The notes beneath the pieces were generated by a model. That model made no database searches and was not told the DNA's origin. It saw nothing but the letters and a program-made list of their open reading frames with translations. Positions 18,300-25,430 of a DNA stretch of 64,000 nt are shown here, piece by piece. The stretch lies in contig JADJON010000001.1 of assembly GCA_016713765.1 (NCBI GenBank), positions 2,662,193 through 2,726,192 of the forward strand. The letters run 5' to 3'. This DNA is from Bacteroidota bacterium. GTDB taxonomy: Bacteria; Bacteroidota; Bacteroidia; AKYH767-A; 2013-40CM-41-45. Each line of letters begins with the position of its first letter. Positions within the stretch are counted from its first letter, which is position 1. Made by a program: the position numbers and the translations under genes.

Positions 18300-19088
18300 T
18301 CACTGATCCGGATGCACGCGCCGGTATTCGGCCAGCAGCACAGCGGAACTTACTGCTACATTGAGCGATTCGGGGCCCTGTCCGCTCTTGAAGTATCCCG
18401 GTATGGAGATTCGTTCCGTACAACAACTTAAGACCTCCGGACGAATTCCCTCCGATTCATTTCCCAATACCAGGCAGGCACTTTTCGGAAACCGGCTTTT
18501 GAATAAGTCCGGTCCATCCATCGTTGCCGCGAGTACCGGATGAGCGGTTGCGGCGATGTATGCCGCAAGAAAGGTATCCAGCTTTGTGCGACGGATCTTG
18601 GTTCTGAAGAGCGATCCCATCGCCGCTTGCACGACCTTGGGATTGAACTCTTCCACCGTATCCTCTGATACGACAAGCGAGGGTAAACCGAACCAATCTG
18701 CAATACGCAAGATGGTTCCCAGGTTCCCGGGATCTCGTATTCCATCCAAAACCAACACAAGATGATCTGACGGAACAACCTCGTCATGAGAAGTTGCAGG
18801 CTTCCGGATAACCGCCAAGCCGTCCGGTGCTGTACTCAGGCTCGACATGCGGTCCAATTGCTGGCGGGTACATTCCACAAATTCGATTCCGGCCGAAGCA
18901 GCAGGATGCGACTTCATCCGGTGCAGGAATTCAGGTGTACCGGCAATCAGGCTGACCGTCATTCCGGTCTGCAAAGCTTCTTCCACCACCTTATTACCCT
19001 CGGCCAGGAAGCATCCCTCCTCCTCCCGGAATTTCTTCTGGTGCAGGGACCGGACCCACTTCAACTGATTGTTGGAGAGCATGCTCAT
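18300..19088 (-). CDS. SpoU/TrmH-type RNA 2'-O-methyltransferase
   Basis: A 262-residue SPOUT methyltransferase. The N-terminal substrate-binding domain (VRSLHQKKFREEEGCFLAEGNKVVEEAL) is of the eL30-like type. The SPOUT knot motifs are visible: LDGIRDPGNLGTILRIADWFG (motif 1 with N and R), CLVLGNESEGI (motif 2) and ISIPGYFKSGQGPESLNVAVSSAV (motif 3). The target nucleotide in rRNA or tRNA is not predictable. The start overlaps the stop of the upstream phosphoesterase gene (ATGA). MLSNNQLKWV at 19082 is an equally possible start. Confidence 0.9.
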   Translation of the reverse strand: MSMLSNNQLKWVRSLHQKKFREEEGCFLAEGNKVVEEALQTGMTVSLIAGTPEFLHRMKSHPAASAGIEFVECTRQQLDRMSSLSTAPDGLAVIRKPATSHDEVVPSDHLVLVLDGIRDPGNLGTILRIADWFGLPSLVVSEDTVEEFNPKVVQAAMGSLFRTKIRRTKLDTFLAAYIAATAHPVLAATMDGPDLFKSRFPKSACLVLGNESEGIRPEVLSCCTERISIPGYFKSGQGPESLNVAVSSAVLLAEYRRVHPDQ

Positions 19089-20323
19089 GCGCGGCTGAAC
19101 TCAAATACGGTAATCTCCGGCAAGATACCGACACGTCCCGGATAACCGAGAAATCCGAGTCCGCGGTTCACATACAAATGCTGGCGTCCGGCATCATACA
19201 AATCGGCCCACTCCTTATACACATATTGAACCGGGCTCCACCGGAAACCGGGGATCTCAACACCGAATTGGAAGCCATGGGTATGTCCGGAAAGGGTCAG
19301 GTCAATGAACGGATGATTCACCACCTCGGCTTTCCAATGGGAAGGATCGTGCGATAACAAGATGTTGACCGGCGCGGGCGTAAAGCCGTTCAACGCTTTA
19401 CCAAGGTCGCCGTAGCGGGAGAAGTTCGCGCGCGCGCTCCAATTCTCAACGCCCAGCAGTCCGATGCGATCGCCATTTCGTTCGATGAACGTATGCTCGT
19501 TGAGCAACAGGTTCCAGCCGAAGTCGGCGTGGAGACGCTTGAGTTTTTCAAGGTTATCCGCCTTCTCCGCCTGGGTTTTCCACCGGAAATAATCACCATA
19601 GTCATGATTACCCAGTATCGAATGTACGCCCAGAGGAGCTTTCAATCGGGAGAGAGCATCCCGGTGTTCAACCGCTTCTTCGTGCCGGTCGTTCACCAGG
19701 TCCCCGGTGAAGAAGATGATATCCGGTGATTCGTTTTGGATCAGTTCAACGGCGCGCTCCAGTGGTTTGCGGTCCAGGAAGCTTCCGGTGTGTATGTCGG
19801 AAATCTGTACAGCCCGCAGTCCTTCAAAACCCGGTGGGAGGTTCGGCAACTTCAGTCGCACGCGCTTCACCTGATAACGATAGGCGCCTCCGGTCATGCC
19901 GTACAGCATCGACAGCAACGGAATACTCCCGACGACAAAGCCCAGGCGTACCAGAAACTGATAACGGCTGATCCCGCCCGCGACGGTAACATCCCCGGAG
20001 CTGAAGAGCTTGGATGCTCCCCAACGGAAGACCCGAAGAATGTCGTCAGTGGCCAGGAACAGACTGAAGATGATCTTGGATAGGTAGAAGATGACGACAA
20101 TCGCGAATGCATAAGTGCGAAACACCCGCGGCCAGGTGTGCCAGTCGATCCATTGGCCGGTCAGCATGACGCCGTAGCCGAATAGGGCGATTGCCCAGTA
20201 GATCAGGACGGTGATCCGTTGCGTGGAGGGCGCACGCTGGGCTACCAGAAAACGAACACCCTGGAAGACATACAGGTCGACCAACAAGAGGATGAAGAGG
20301 AGAATGAAGAAGCGGGTCAGCAT
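19085..20323 (-). CDS. Membrane-anchored metallophosphoesterase (YaeI-like)
   Basis: A 412-residue protein with about four N-terminal membrane helices (residues 1-160, including FFILLFILLLVDLYVFQ and YAFAIVVIFYLSKIIFSLFL), followed by a calcineurin-like phosphoesterase domain. Metal-binding motifs: DIHTGSF, FFTGDLVNDR, LGNHDYGD, LSHDPSHW and SGHTHGFQFG. This domain order is common in Bacteroidota. Relatives include YaeI and YkuE, some of which act on lipid A precursors or phospholipids; the substrate here is unknown. It shares a four-base overlap with the methyltransferase gene. Confidence 0.9.
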   Translation of the reverse strand: MLTRFFILLFILLLVDLYVFQGVRFLVAQRAPSTQRITVLIYWAIALFGYGVMLTGQWIDWHTWPRVFRTYAFAIVVIFYLSKIIFSLFLATDDILRVFRWGASKLFSSGDVTVAGGISRYQFLVRLGFVVGSIPLLSMLYGMTGGAYRYQVKRVRLKLPNLPPGFEGLRAVQISDIHTGSFLDRKPLERAVELIQNESPDIIFFTGDLVNDRHEEAVEHRDALSRLKAPLGVHSILGNHDYGDYFRWKTQAEKADNLEKLKRLHADFGWNLLLNEHTFIERNGDRIGLLGVENWSARANFSRYGDLGKALNGFTPAPVNILLSHDPSHWKAEVVNHPFIDLTLSGHTHGFQFGVEIPGFRWSPVQYVYKEWADLYDAGRQHLYVNRGLGFLGYPGRVGILPEITVFEFSRA

Positions 20324-20389
20324 GGGAGGATCAACTCGCAGTGGTTGCGAAGGGGTATCTCGTCAGACGTTTGCGGCGTAGATTTATTG

Positions 20390-21046
20390 TCAGGGGAACA
20401 AACGGAAAATGCGCCACTTGCCTGAATTCCGGGAACGCTCATAGATGATCCTGTCGTGTAACCGGCTGGGACGGCCTTGCCAGAATTCGATGTGATGCGG
20501 TTTCAGTCGGTAACCTCCCCAGTGCGGGGGTCGAACTACCGCCTTCCCCTCGAATTTCTTTTCCAATAGCTCCAGCCGTTCGACGAGCGCATGCCGGTCA
20601 TTCAATTCACGGCTTTGGTCGGAAGCCCAGGCACCCAACTGGCTTTCGCGGGGGCGGGTCTTGAAGTAGGCATCGGAGGCTTTTGCGCTCAGCTTCTCGA
20701 TGGTCCCCAATATCCGGACCTGTCGTTGTAATTCCGGCCAAAAGAAATTGAGACACGCCTGTTTGTTGTCTGCCATTTGTGTCCCTTTGCGGCTCTGATA
20801 ATTCGTAAAGAACGTGAACCCGGTCTTGTCGACATCGCGAAGCAGGACGATGCGTGCATCCGGCTGTTTCTTCTTGTTGACTGTGGCGAGCGTCATGGCG
20901 TTTGGTTCGTTCACTTCCGCTTCGAGTGCCTGCTCCATCCACTTCGCAAATTGCCGGAGCGGGTTCTTTTCAACATCCGATTCGTTCAACTCGAAGGCCG
21001 AAAAGTCGGTCCGCAAATGCCGGATGATATCGCTGATCTGACGCAT
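20390..21046 (-). CDS. pdxH: Pyridoxamine 5'-phosphate oxidase
   Basis: A 218-residue FMN enzyme that oxidises PNP/PMP to pyridoxal 5'-phosphate. It shows the family landmarks: ANAMTLATV-type opening (here EPNAMTLATVNKKKQPDARIVLLRD), TFFTNYQSRKGTQMADN (FMN-binding Arg/Lys), LNFFWPELQRQVRI, the SQLGAWASDQS segment, and the C-terminal PPHWGGYRLKPHHIEFWQGRPSRLHDR. The length is normal. It lies three bases downstream of bcp and is probably co-transcribed with it. Confidence 0.96.
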   Translation of the reverse strand: MRQISDIIRHLRTDFSAFELNESDVEKNPLRQFAKWMEQALEAEVNEPNAMTLATVNKKKQPDARIVLLRDVDKTGFTFFTNYQSRKGTQMADNKQACLNFFWPELQRQVRILGTIEKLSAKASDAYFKTRPRESQLGAWASDQSRELNDRHALVERLELLEKKFEGKAVVRPPHWGGYRLKPHHIEFWQGRPSRLHDRIIYERSRNSGKWRIFRLFP

Positions 21047-21049
21047 GGG

Positions 21050-21526
21050 TTATGCTTGTTCGGTTAGGATTTGTTCCGCATGCCGGGCGGAATCTACTGA
21101 TTCGATGATCCGTTCAATCCGGCCTTGCTCATCGATTAAAAAAGTGGTCCGGATGATGCCCATGTACTTTCGACCGAAGAGCACCTTCTGACCATACACC
21201 TTGAAGGCATTCACCAGTTCCTGCTGATCGTCCACCAACAGGTCGTATGGAAGGTCATACTTGTCGATAAAGCGACGGTGCGACTTTTCCGAGTCCATAC
21301 TCACTCCTACGACCTCATATCCGCTCTTCTTCAATTTCTTGTAATGATCCCGAAGATTACAGGCTTCCTTCGTACAGGTTTCCGTATTATCCTTGGGATA
21401 AAAGAACAAGACCAGTTTTCGTCCGAGGAAATCGGAATGATTTACTGTTTTTCCATCCTGGTTTTTCAAGCTAAAAGCAGGGATCTTATCACCTATTTGC
21501 AACGCTCCGGATCGCTTTTTAGCCAT
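21050..21526 (-). CDS. bcp: Thioredoxin-dependent peroxiredoxin, Bcp type
   Basis: A 158-residue atypical 2-Cys peroxiredoxin that reduces hydrogen peroxide and organic peroxides. The peroxidatic and resolving cysteines lie five residues apart in KDNTETCTKEACNLRD, the alpha-2 type spacing. The rest of the fold is typical (LVLFFYPKD, GVSMDSEKSHRRFIDKYDLPYDLLVDD). The active-site pattern is TETCTKEAC, where many Bcp have TPGCTxEAC; the Thr and catalytic Cys are kept. Translationally close to pdxH. Confidence 0.94.
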   Translation of the reverse strand: MAKKRSGALQIGDKIPAFSLKNQDGKTVNHSDFLGRKLVLFFYPKDNTETCTKEACNLRDHYKKLKKSGYEVVGVSMDSEKSHRRFIDKYDLPYDLLVDDQQELVNAFKVYGQKVLFGRKYMGIIRTTFLIDEQGRIERIIESVDSARHAEQILTEQA

Positions 21527-21692
21527 TTTTTAAGGAATTTCGCAGCCTGCTCAGGATGTAAGTTTTACCTATGGAATGAATGAACTCCTCCTGAAAACAG
21601 GGGTAAAACTACGAGAAAAACAAATGAGAGCCTTTTGGGTTTCAACTCTTCCGGGAGTCTGGCCCAGGGCTTGACTGACCTGATCAACGATT

Positions 21693-22259
21693 ATGCGTAA
21701 GCTGATACACCTCGAACCGAAAGTCGGCCGTATCCTGGTTTCCGAACCCTTTCTGATGGATTCCTACTTCAAGCGTTCCGTGATTCTTCTGGGAGAGCAT
21801 GGCGAAGAGGGGACCGTAGGATTTATCCTGAACAAACCGACCGATCTGGGTCTCAACGACGCGTTGGAAGACTTTCCGCCGTTCGAAGTTCCCCTGTATT
21901 TCGGCGGCCCGGTTCAGACGGATACGATCCACTTCCTCCACACCATCGGAGCCAAGCTGGAAGGAAGCAAAGAGATCCTTCCGGGTATCTGGTGGGGCGG
22001 TAGTTTGGAGATGCTTAAACTGATGATCGATACGCATCAGGTTGGCAAGGACGACATCCGATTTTTCGCCGGCTATTCCGGTTGGGAACCCAACCAGTTA
22101 AACGATGAACTGCGCAGTAAGACCTGGCTGGTATCCAATTGCCAAAAGGTATTTGCCTTCTCCGATCATCCGGAAGACCTCTGGGGAGAAGTCCTGCGTT
22201 CCATGGGAAGTTCCTATGCCGTACTGGCGAATTTTCCGGAAGACCCTTCGCTGAATTGA
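21693..22259 (+). CDS. YqgE/AlgH family protein
   Basis: A 188-residue protein of the UPF0301 (YqgE/AlgH) family. Landmarks: GRILVSEPFLMDSYFKRSVILL, EEGTVGFILNKP, the conserved LYFGGPVQTDTIHFLH, IWWGGS, and FFAGYSGWEPNQL. The function is unclear; AlgH in Pseudomonas was named from alginate regulation and structures show no obvious active site. The stop codon is 23 bases before the first heptanucleotide repeat array. Confidence 0.93.
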   Translation: MRKLIHLEPKVGRILVSEPFLMDSYFKRSVILLGEHGEEGTVGFILNKPTDLGLNDALEDFPPFEVPLYFGGPVQTDTIHFLHTIGAKLEGSKEILPGIWWGGSLEMLKLMIDTHQVGKDDIRFFAGYSGWEPNQLNDELRSKTWLVSNCQKVFAFSDHPEDLWGEVLRSMGSSYAVLANFPEDPSLN

Positions 22260-22282
22260 TGTAGTGAAGTCGAACCGAGACT

Positions 22283-22387
22283 GAGGGACGTGAGACGAGG
22301 GACGTGGGACGAGGGACGAGGGACGAGGGACGTGAGACGAGGGACGAGGGACGTGAGACGAGGGACGAGGGTCGAGGGAGCAGGGAC
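22283..22387 (+). repeat. Heptanucleotide tandem array 1 (GAGGGAC type)
   Basis: Fifteen consecutive 7-bp units with no insertion or deletion: GAGGGAC and GTGAGAC/GTGGGAC variants, the last three degenerate (GAGGGTC, GAGGGAG, CAGGGAC). The purine-rich unit is on the sense strand of yqgE, which ends just before the array. It covers much of the 320-base gap between yqgE and the tRNA-Pro gene; apart from the tRNA promoter nothing else is visible there. Confidence 0.9.
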
Positions 22388-22524
22388 GTTGATCAAAGAC
22401 TATTCGTGCCGTTTTAGGTTTTAGCTTCTTGTCACCCAGCAATTTCGATAGCTTACATCGTTGATTATCAACTGACTATTCAGCGTTTCAAAAAGCATCT
22501 GATCACATTCCTGGCTTGTCATTC

Positions 22525-22554
22525 TTGCTATTTTATTCGATTTTCCTACCTTTG
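22525..22554 (+). promoter_or_regulatory. Promoter of the tRNA-Pro gene
   Basis: TTG at 22525-22527, exactly 19 bases, then TACCTTTG at 22547-22554. This is a full match to the Bacteroidota primary-sigma consensus TTG-N19-TAnnTTTG, 24 bases before the mature tRNA 5' end. Confidence 0.75.
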
Positions 22555-22578
22555 CCGTCCCCAAAACAGCGGGGAATT

Positions 22579-22653
22579 CGGGGTGTAGCGTAGCCCGGTT
22601 AGCGCGCCACGTTCGGGACGTGGAGGTCGGAGGTTCGAATCCTCTCACCCCGA
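22579..22653 (+). tRNA. tRNA-Pro (anticodon CGG)
   Basis: A cloverleaf can be drawn. Acceptor CGGGGTG pairs with CACCCCG and the discriminator is A. The D arm contains AGCCCGGTTAG. The anticodon stem is CCACG/CGTGG with loop TTCGGGA, giving anticodon CGG for codon CCG. The T arm is GGTTCGAATCC. CCA is not encoded. Length 75 nt. Confidence 0.95.
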
Positions 22654-22663
22654 CAGCATAGTT

Positions 22664-22694
22664 AAAAGCCTTCCAGTGATGGGGGGCTTTTTTT
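22664..22694 (+). terminator. Terminator after tRNA-Pro
   Basis: AAAAGCC (with TTCC extending the stem by G-C and G-T pairs) pairs with GGGGGGCTTTT and is followed by further T residues, about ten bases after the tRNA end. Confidence 0.65.
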
Positions 22695-22696
22695 GT

Positions 22697-22821
22697 TAGG
22701 GACGTGGGGCGAGGGACTAGGTGCGAGGAACAAGGTGCGGGTGCGAAAGACGAGGGACGTGGGATGAGCGACGAGGGACGTGGTGCGAGGTGCGAGGTGC
22801 GAGGTGCGGAAAACGAGGTAC
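22697..22821 (+). repeat. Heptanucleotide tandem array 2 (GAGGGAC/GAGGTGC type)
   Basis: Seventeen 7-bp units and one 6-bp unit, more degenerate than array 1. GAGGGAC, GTGGGGC, GAGGTGC (three in a row near the end) and intermediate forms occur. It is on the same strand as array 1 and separated from it by the tRNA-Pro gene and its terminator. Confidence 0.82.
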
Positions 22822-22937
22822 CGGAGGTTCTTTCAGTAAAGAATAATGTGCCTTCGTATCACGGCTTAGCGAACCGTTCGAACGATAGGGTTTTGCATTT
22901 TCCTACAAGACACAACCAGTAACCATTCCAACCAACG

Positions 22938-23013
22938 CTGCCAACTGCCTACCGCATACTGCTTACTGCCTACTGCCTACTGCCTACCGCCTACCGCCTA
23001 CCCCTACCGCCTT
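22938..23013 (-). repeat. Heptanucleotide tandem array 3 (AGTAGGC type on the minus strand)
   Basis: About eleven units read on the plus strand as CTGCCTA, CCGCCTA and variants, with one 6-bp unit and a decayed tail to about 23034. The purine-rich strand is the minus strand, so it faces array 2. It ends about 35 bases before the ssrA -7 box. The 116 bases between arrays 2 and 3 show no gene. Confidence 0.82.
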
Positions 23014-23047
23014 CTGCTCCGCCGCCAACCGCCTCATCCACTTTTCG

Positions 23048-23055
23048 TATCTTTG
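23048..23055 (+). promoter_or_regulatory. -7 box of ssrA
   Basis: TATCTTTG matches TAnnTTTG and is placed to start transcription a few bases before the tmRNA 5' end at 23067. No TTG is seen at the -33 position, where the decayed end of array 3 lies. Confidence 0.5.
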
Positions 23056-23066
23056 CATCTACCTAT

Positions 23067-23431
23067 GGGGCTGACCGGTTTTGACAGCTGGATGAATCGT
23101 TCCGTAAGCATGCCGAGCGTCGTTAGTCAGGCTCGTTAATCCCGGCTTTCAAAGATTAGTTGGCAACACCAACTACGCGTTGGCTGCTTAATCAGACCGA
23201 TTAACCAGATCCGACTGTTTCCTGGAGACCTGCTCACCCGTCTCCTGTACGGAAGCATCGCATGGTGAGTGGGCAGACGCAAGGTTCCGTAGCGGCTGCC
23301 GAGATCAACGGGACTAAGCCTGCAGGTCGCCATCGTCCGGCAGCCGGCGGGTCGAAAATCAAAGGCCGATAAGCATGTAGAAAGCGGGGTTATTCCCGGT
23401 TTGGACGCGGGTTCGACTCCCGCCAGCTCCA
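23067..23431 (+). ncRNA. ssrA: tmRNA (ssrA)
   Basis: Transfer-messenger RNA for trans-translation. The 5' end GGGGCTGACCGGTTTTGACA and the 3' end, with T arm GGTTCGACTCC and acceptor strand CAGCTCC plus A, form the alanine-tRNA-like domain; GGGGCTG pairs with CAGCTCC including one G-U pair. The tag reading frame is at 23162-23191 and encodes GNTNYALAA followed by TAA; charged Ala is added before it. CCA is only partly matched after the discriminator. About 365 nt, a normal single-piece length. A strong terminator follows. Confidence 0.96.
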
Positions 23432-23439
23432 CCTCCATC

Positions 23440-23477
23440 AAAAAACGGAAGCAGCCATCAGCTGCTTCCGTTTTTTT
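23440..23477 (+). terminator. Terminator after ssrA
   Basis: A perfect inverted repeat of about 15 bp, AAAAACGGAAGCAGC / GCTGCTTCCGTTTTT, with a CATCA loop and a run of seven T residues. The A-rich 5' arm makes it potentially bidirectional, serving the reverse-strand operon that ends at 23597. Confidence 0.92.
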
Positions 23478-23596
23478 ATGACTCTATTCGTTGACCTTCC
23501 GGCATCGGCGCTCTGCCATGAACGCGAATGGTGACCAGCCCGGAACCGCACTGTGGTTGATTCGAACCAGGCAACGCTACAATATCCCGAACAGGT

Positions 23597-23995
23597 TCAC
23601 CAGGGTCGTGCTCCCTGTAACATCCATACTTTGATTGTATCGATCATGCCTTCCGAGACACGTCCTCCATCCGGCGGCATTAGCGGAAATTCCACTCCGC
23701 GTAAGCGGCCGATCAAAATACTGTTTTCAGGATCCAAAGAATCGACATAAGGCGCCAGATGCCCGGAGGTCAAGAGTTGTTCAAACGAACAACACGTCCT
23801 CAGATCCAGGAAGGGATGCCATTCATTATGACACCGTATGCACATTGCATCAAACAAAGGTTGAATATCCCGGGTAAACGAGATCATCGTATCACCAGGG
23901 ATCGGCGCAGGTTGTATGATCAGAGGTCCCTGGTCCTTGGTGCAAGAACCGAACATGACCGTTATCAGGAAAAAAACCACCAGGAATCTACGCAT
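23597..23995 (-). CDS. Small lipoprotein with a single c-type heme motif
   Basis: A 132-residue predicted lipoprotein. A short hydrophobic signal ends at a lipobox (TVMFGSC), so it is probably lipid-anchored facing the periplasm. One heme-attachment motif CIRCH lies near residue 54, within FTRDIQPLFDAMCIRCHNEWHPFLDLR, the pattern of the small cytochrome-like domains often found in planctomycete and Bacteroidota proteins. A possible axial Met is in EFPLMPPDGGRV. The start was set at MRRFLVVFFL (23995) to begin at the signal sequence. It is last in a run of reverse-strand genes for c-type cytochromes and an Fe-S membrane protein. Confidence 0.75.
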   Translation of the reverse strand: MRRFLVVFFLITVMFGSCTKDQGPLIIQPAPIPGDTMISFTRDIQPLFDAMCIRCHNEWHPFLDLRTCCSFEQLLTSGHLAPYVDSLDPENSILIGRLRGVEFPLMPPDGGRVSEGMIDTIKVWMLQGARPW

Positions 23996-24071
23996 GGATC
24001 CGCTTGGCATTTGCATGACGTAATGCTGAGGTATGACCCTGCAGCGATTTTGACGCTTGTTTTTCATTCCA

Positions 24072-25016
24072 CTAGCCCTTCTCATTTTTCGCCTTCTTCC
24101 AAAATGTTCTACGCAGATTGAAACCGATCAGAAATTCCCCATTGGTATAATCATAAGGTGTACTCCATTCCAGTTGCTGTGTGTTCAGCGCCTGCGAAGA
24201 CGACACGAAGACGCTAAATGAATGACCGACGGTGCCGAATTCAATTCCCAGCGTCGCAGGGAACAAACCATTCTCCGGCTTTCGGCCGAAACGGTAATGA
24301 TATTCCGCTACAACAGAGGCTTTAGTAGATAGTGCAACCGAACCACCGGCTGCAAGTCCGAGCCGATGGTTCTGATAGCCCGGTGTGACCAGGTTGTAAT
24401 ATTGAAAGGACGGAATCAACAAAGCCCGAAAGCGCTCCTTGAACTTTCTTGCAAGGATCAGTTGGGAAGAATAGGAAAATCGGTGCGCCAATTCATAGGT
24501 GAATCGCTGTCGACCATCACCGAAATACGCGAATTGGGAAACAGGCGGAAAGTCGTCGCTCATGCAGGCTACATTGACGTAGACAGCCAGCGCGAAGGGT
24601 CTTCGGTTGTCGGTCGATTGATCCAGAAACCGGTACTTCCCTTCCATCTCATAGGTTTTTCCGGATTTTGTTCTTGCTATACCCAGCATACCCCGACTGC
24701 CAAGCGGAAATTGGAAACTGAAACGGATATTCGCCACACCGTCGGTTCCCAGAAAATTCCGGATCAAGGACTGGTCTGCCTTTACATACCCGAAACGGTG
24801 TCGAATATGAAATTCCCAGGATCCAGGGACTCCCGTTTGCACAGTTTGCATATTGACCAATGTGGAAGACCTGAACATATCTTTATCTCCCGGGCTTTCG
24901 TCAAATACTTCGAGTTGAGCCCGGGCGGGGATATCCGGTAACCAGACGATCAGCAACAGCATGCATCGGGCAAGCCATCTCAGGATGAGCGAATCATTAA
25001 ACGGTTGTCTTTTCAT
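24072..25016 (-). CDS. DUF5777-like outer-membrane beta-barrel protein
   Basis: A 314-residue protein with a signal peptide (CMLLLIVWLPDIPARAQ) and long alternating beta strands (WEFHIRHRFGYVKAD, YRFGRKPENGLFPATLGIEFGTVGHSFSVFV). It ends in a strand with aromatic and charged residues (FLIGFNLRRTFWKK). It resembles DUF5777, a Bacteroidota beta-barrel family often beside cytochromes. The role is unknown. The start was set at MKRQPFNDSL, which overlaps the stop of the upstream cytochrome gene by ATGA, so translation is probably coupled. Confidence 0.65.
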   Translation of the reverse strand: MKRQPFNDSLILRWLARCMLLLIVWLPDIPARAQLEVFDESPGDKDMFRSSTLVNMQTVQTGVPGSWEFHIRHRFGYVKADQSLIRNFLGTDGVANIRFSFQFPLGSRGMLGIARTKSGKTYEMEGKYRFLDQSTDNRRPFALAVYVNVACMSDDFPPVSQFAYFGDGRQRFTYELAHRFSYSSQLILARKFKERFRALLIPSFQYYNLVTPGYQNHRLGLAAGGSVALSTKASVVAEYHYRFGRKPENGLFPATLGIEFGTVGHSFSVFVSSSQALNTQQLEWSTPYDYTNGEFLIGFNLRRTFWKKAKNEKG

Positions 25017-25426
25017 CTTTTTGAAGATAACGAGCGGATATAGTGTACCAATGCCCATCGCTCCCGGACCGTGAACAACTTATTATATGCCTGCATATCG
25101 CCTCGCCCAGTCGATATCTTCCAAAAAATTGCACCATCACTTTCCGATTGAATCTTCAAGCTGGTATGGTCAGCCGGCTTGACCCGTAGCGTTGCCGCAG
25201 CAGGTCCGTCACCTTTGCCATCAAGTCCATGACATGTCCAACAGGTACTTTCATATAACTTCTTTCCAAGACTGACCACTTCGGCACTGTGCGGCAGGGC
25301 GTTCTCCACTTTATTCACTGCTTCCGGCGCTACCCAGGGAATCTGCGGATCGGTGAACGCGCTTGAAGCCAGCATACAACTCAGCGCAAGTACAATTGGA
25401 TATTGCAACTTCGATTGCTTCTTCAT
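25013..25426 (-). CDS. Periplasmic mono-heme cytochrome c
   Basis: A 137-residue secreted class I cytochrome c. A signal peptide (YPIVLALSCMLASSAFT) is followed by one heme motif CWTCHG in LGKKLYESTCWTCHGLDGKGDGPAA and a C-terminal helix (LVHYIRSLSS). The distal Met is probably that in GRGDMQAYNKLF. It would pass electrons in the periplasm. It lies four bases after the Fe-S/TPR gene and overlaps the beta-barrel gene, implying a single transcript. Confidence 0.85.
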   Translation of the reverse strand: MKKQSKLQYPIVLALSCMLASSAFTDPQIPWVAPEAVNKVENALPHSAEVVSLGKKLYESTCWTCHGLDGKGDGPAAATLRVKPADHTSLKIQSESDGAIFWKISTGRGDMQAYNKLFTVRERWALVHYIRSLSSKR

Positions 25427-25430
25427 TCGT

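Noticed and set aside
22283-23034. CRISPR array
   Set aside because: Repeat units are contiguous 7-bp copies without spacers, and no cas genes are nearby.
23405-23431. Integration (att) site at the ssrA 3' end
   Set aside because: I found no second copy of the ssrA end and no integrase in the window, so an island boundary is not supported.
23136-23441. 101-codon reverse-strand frame
   Set aside because: Lies within ssrA; the RNA structure and tag explain the sequence.
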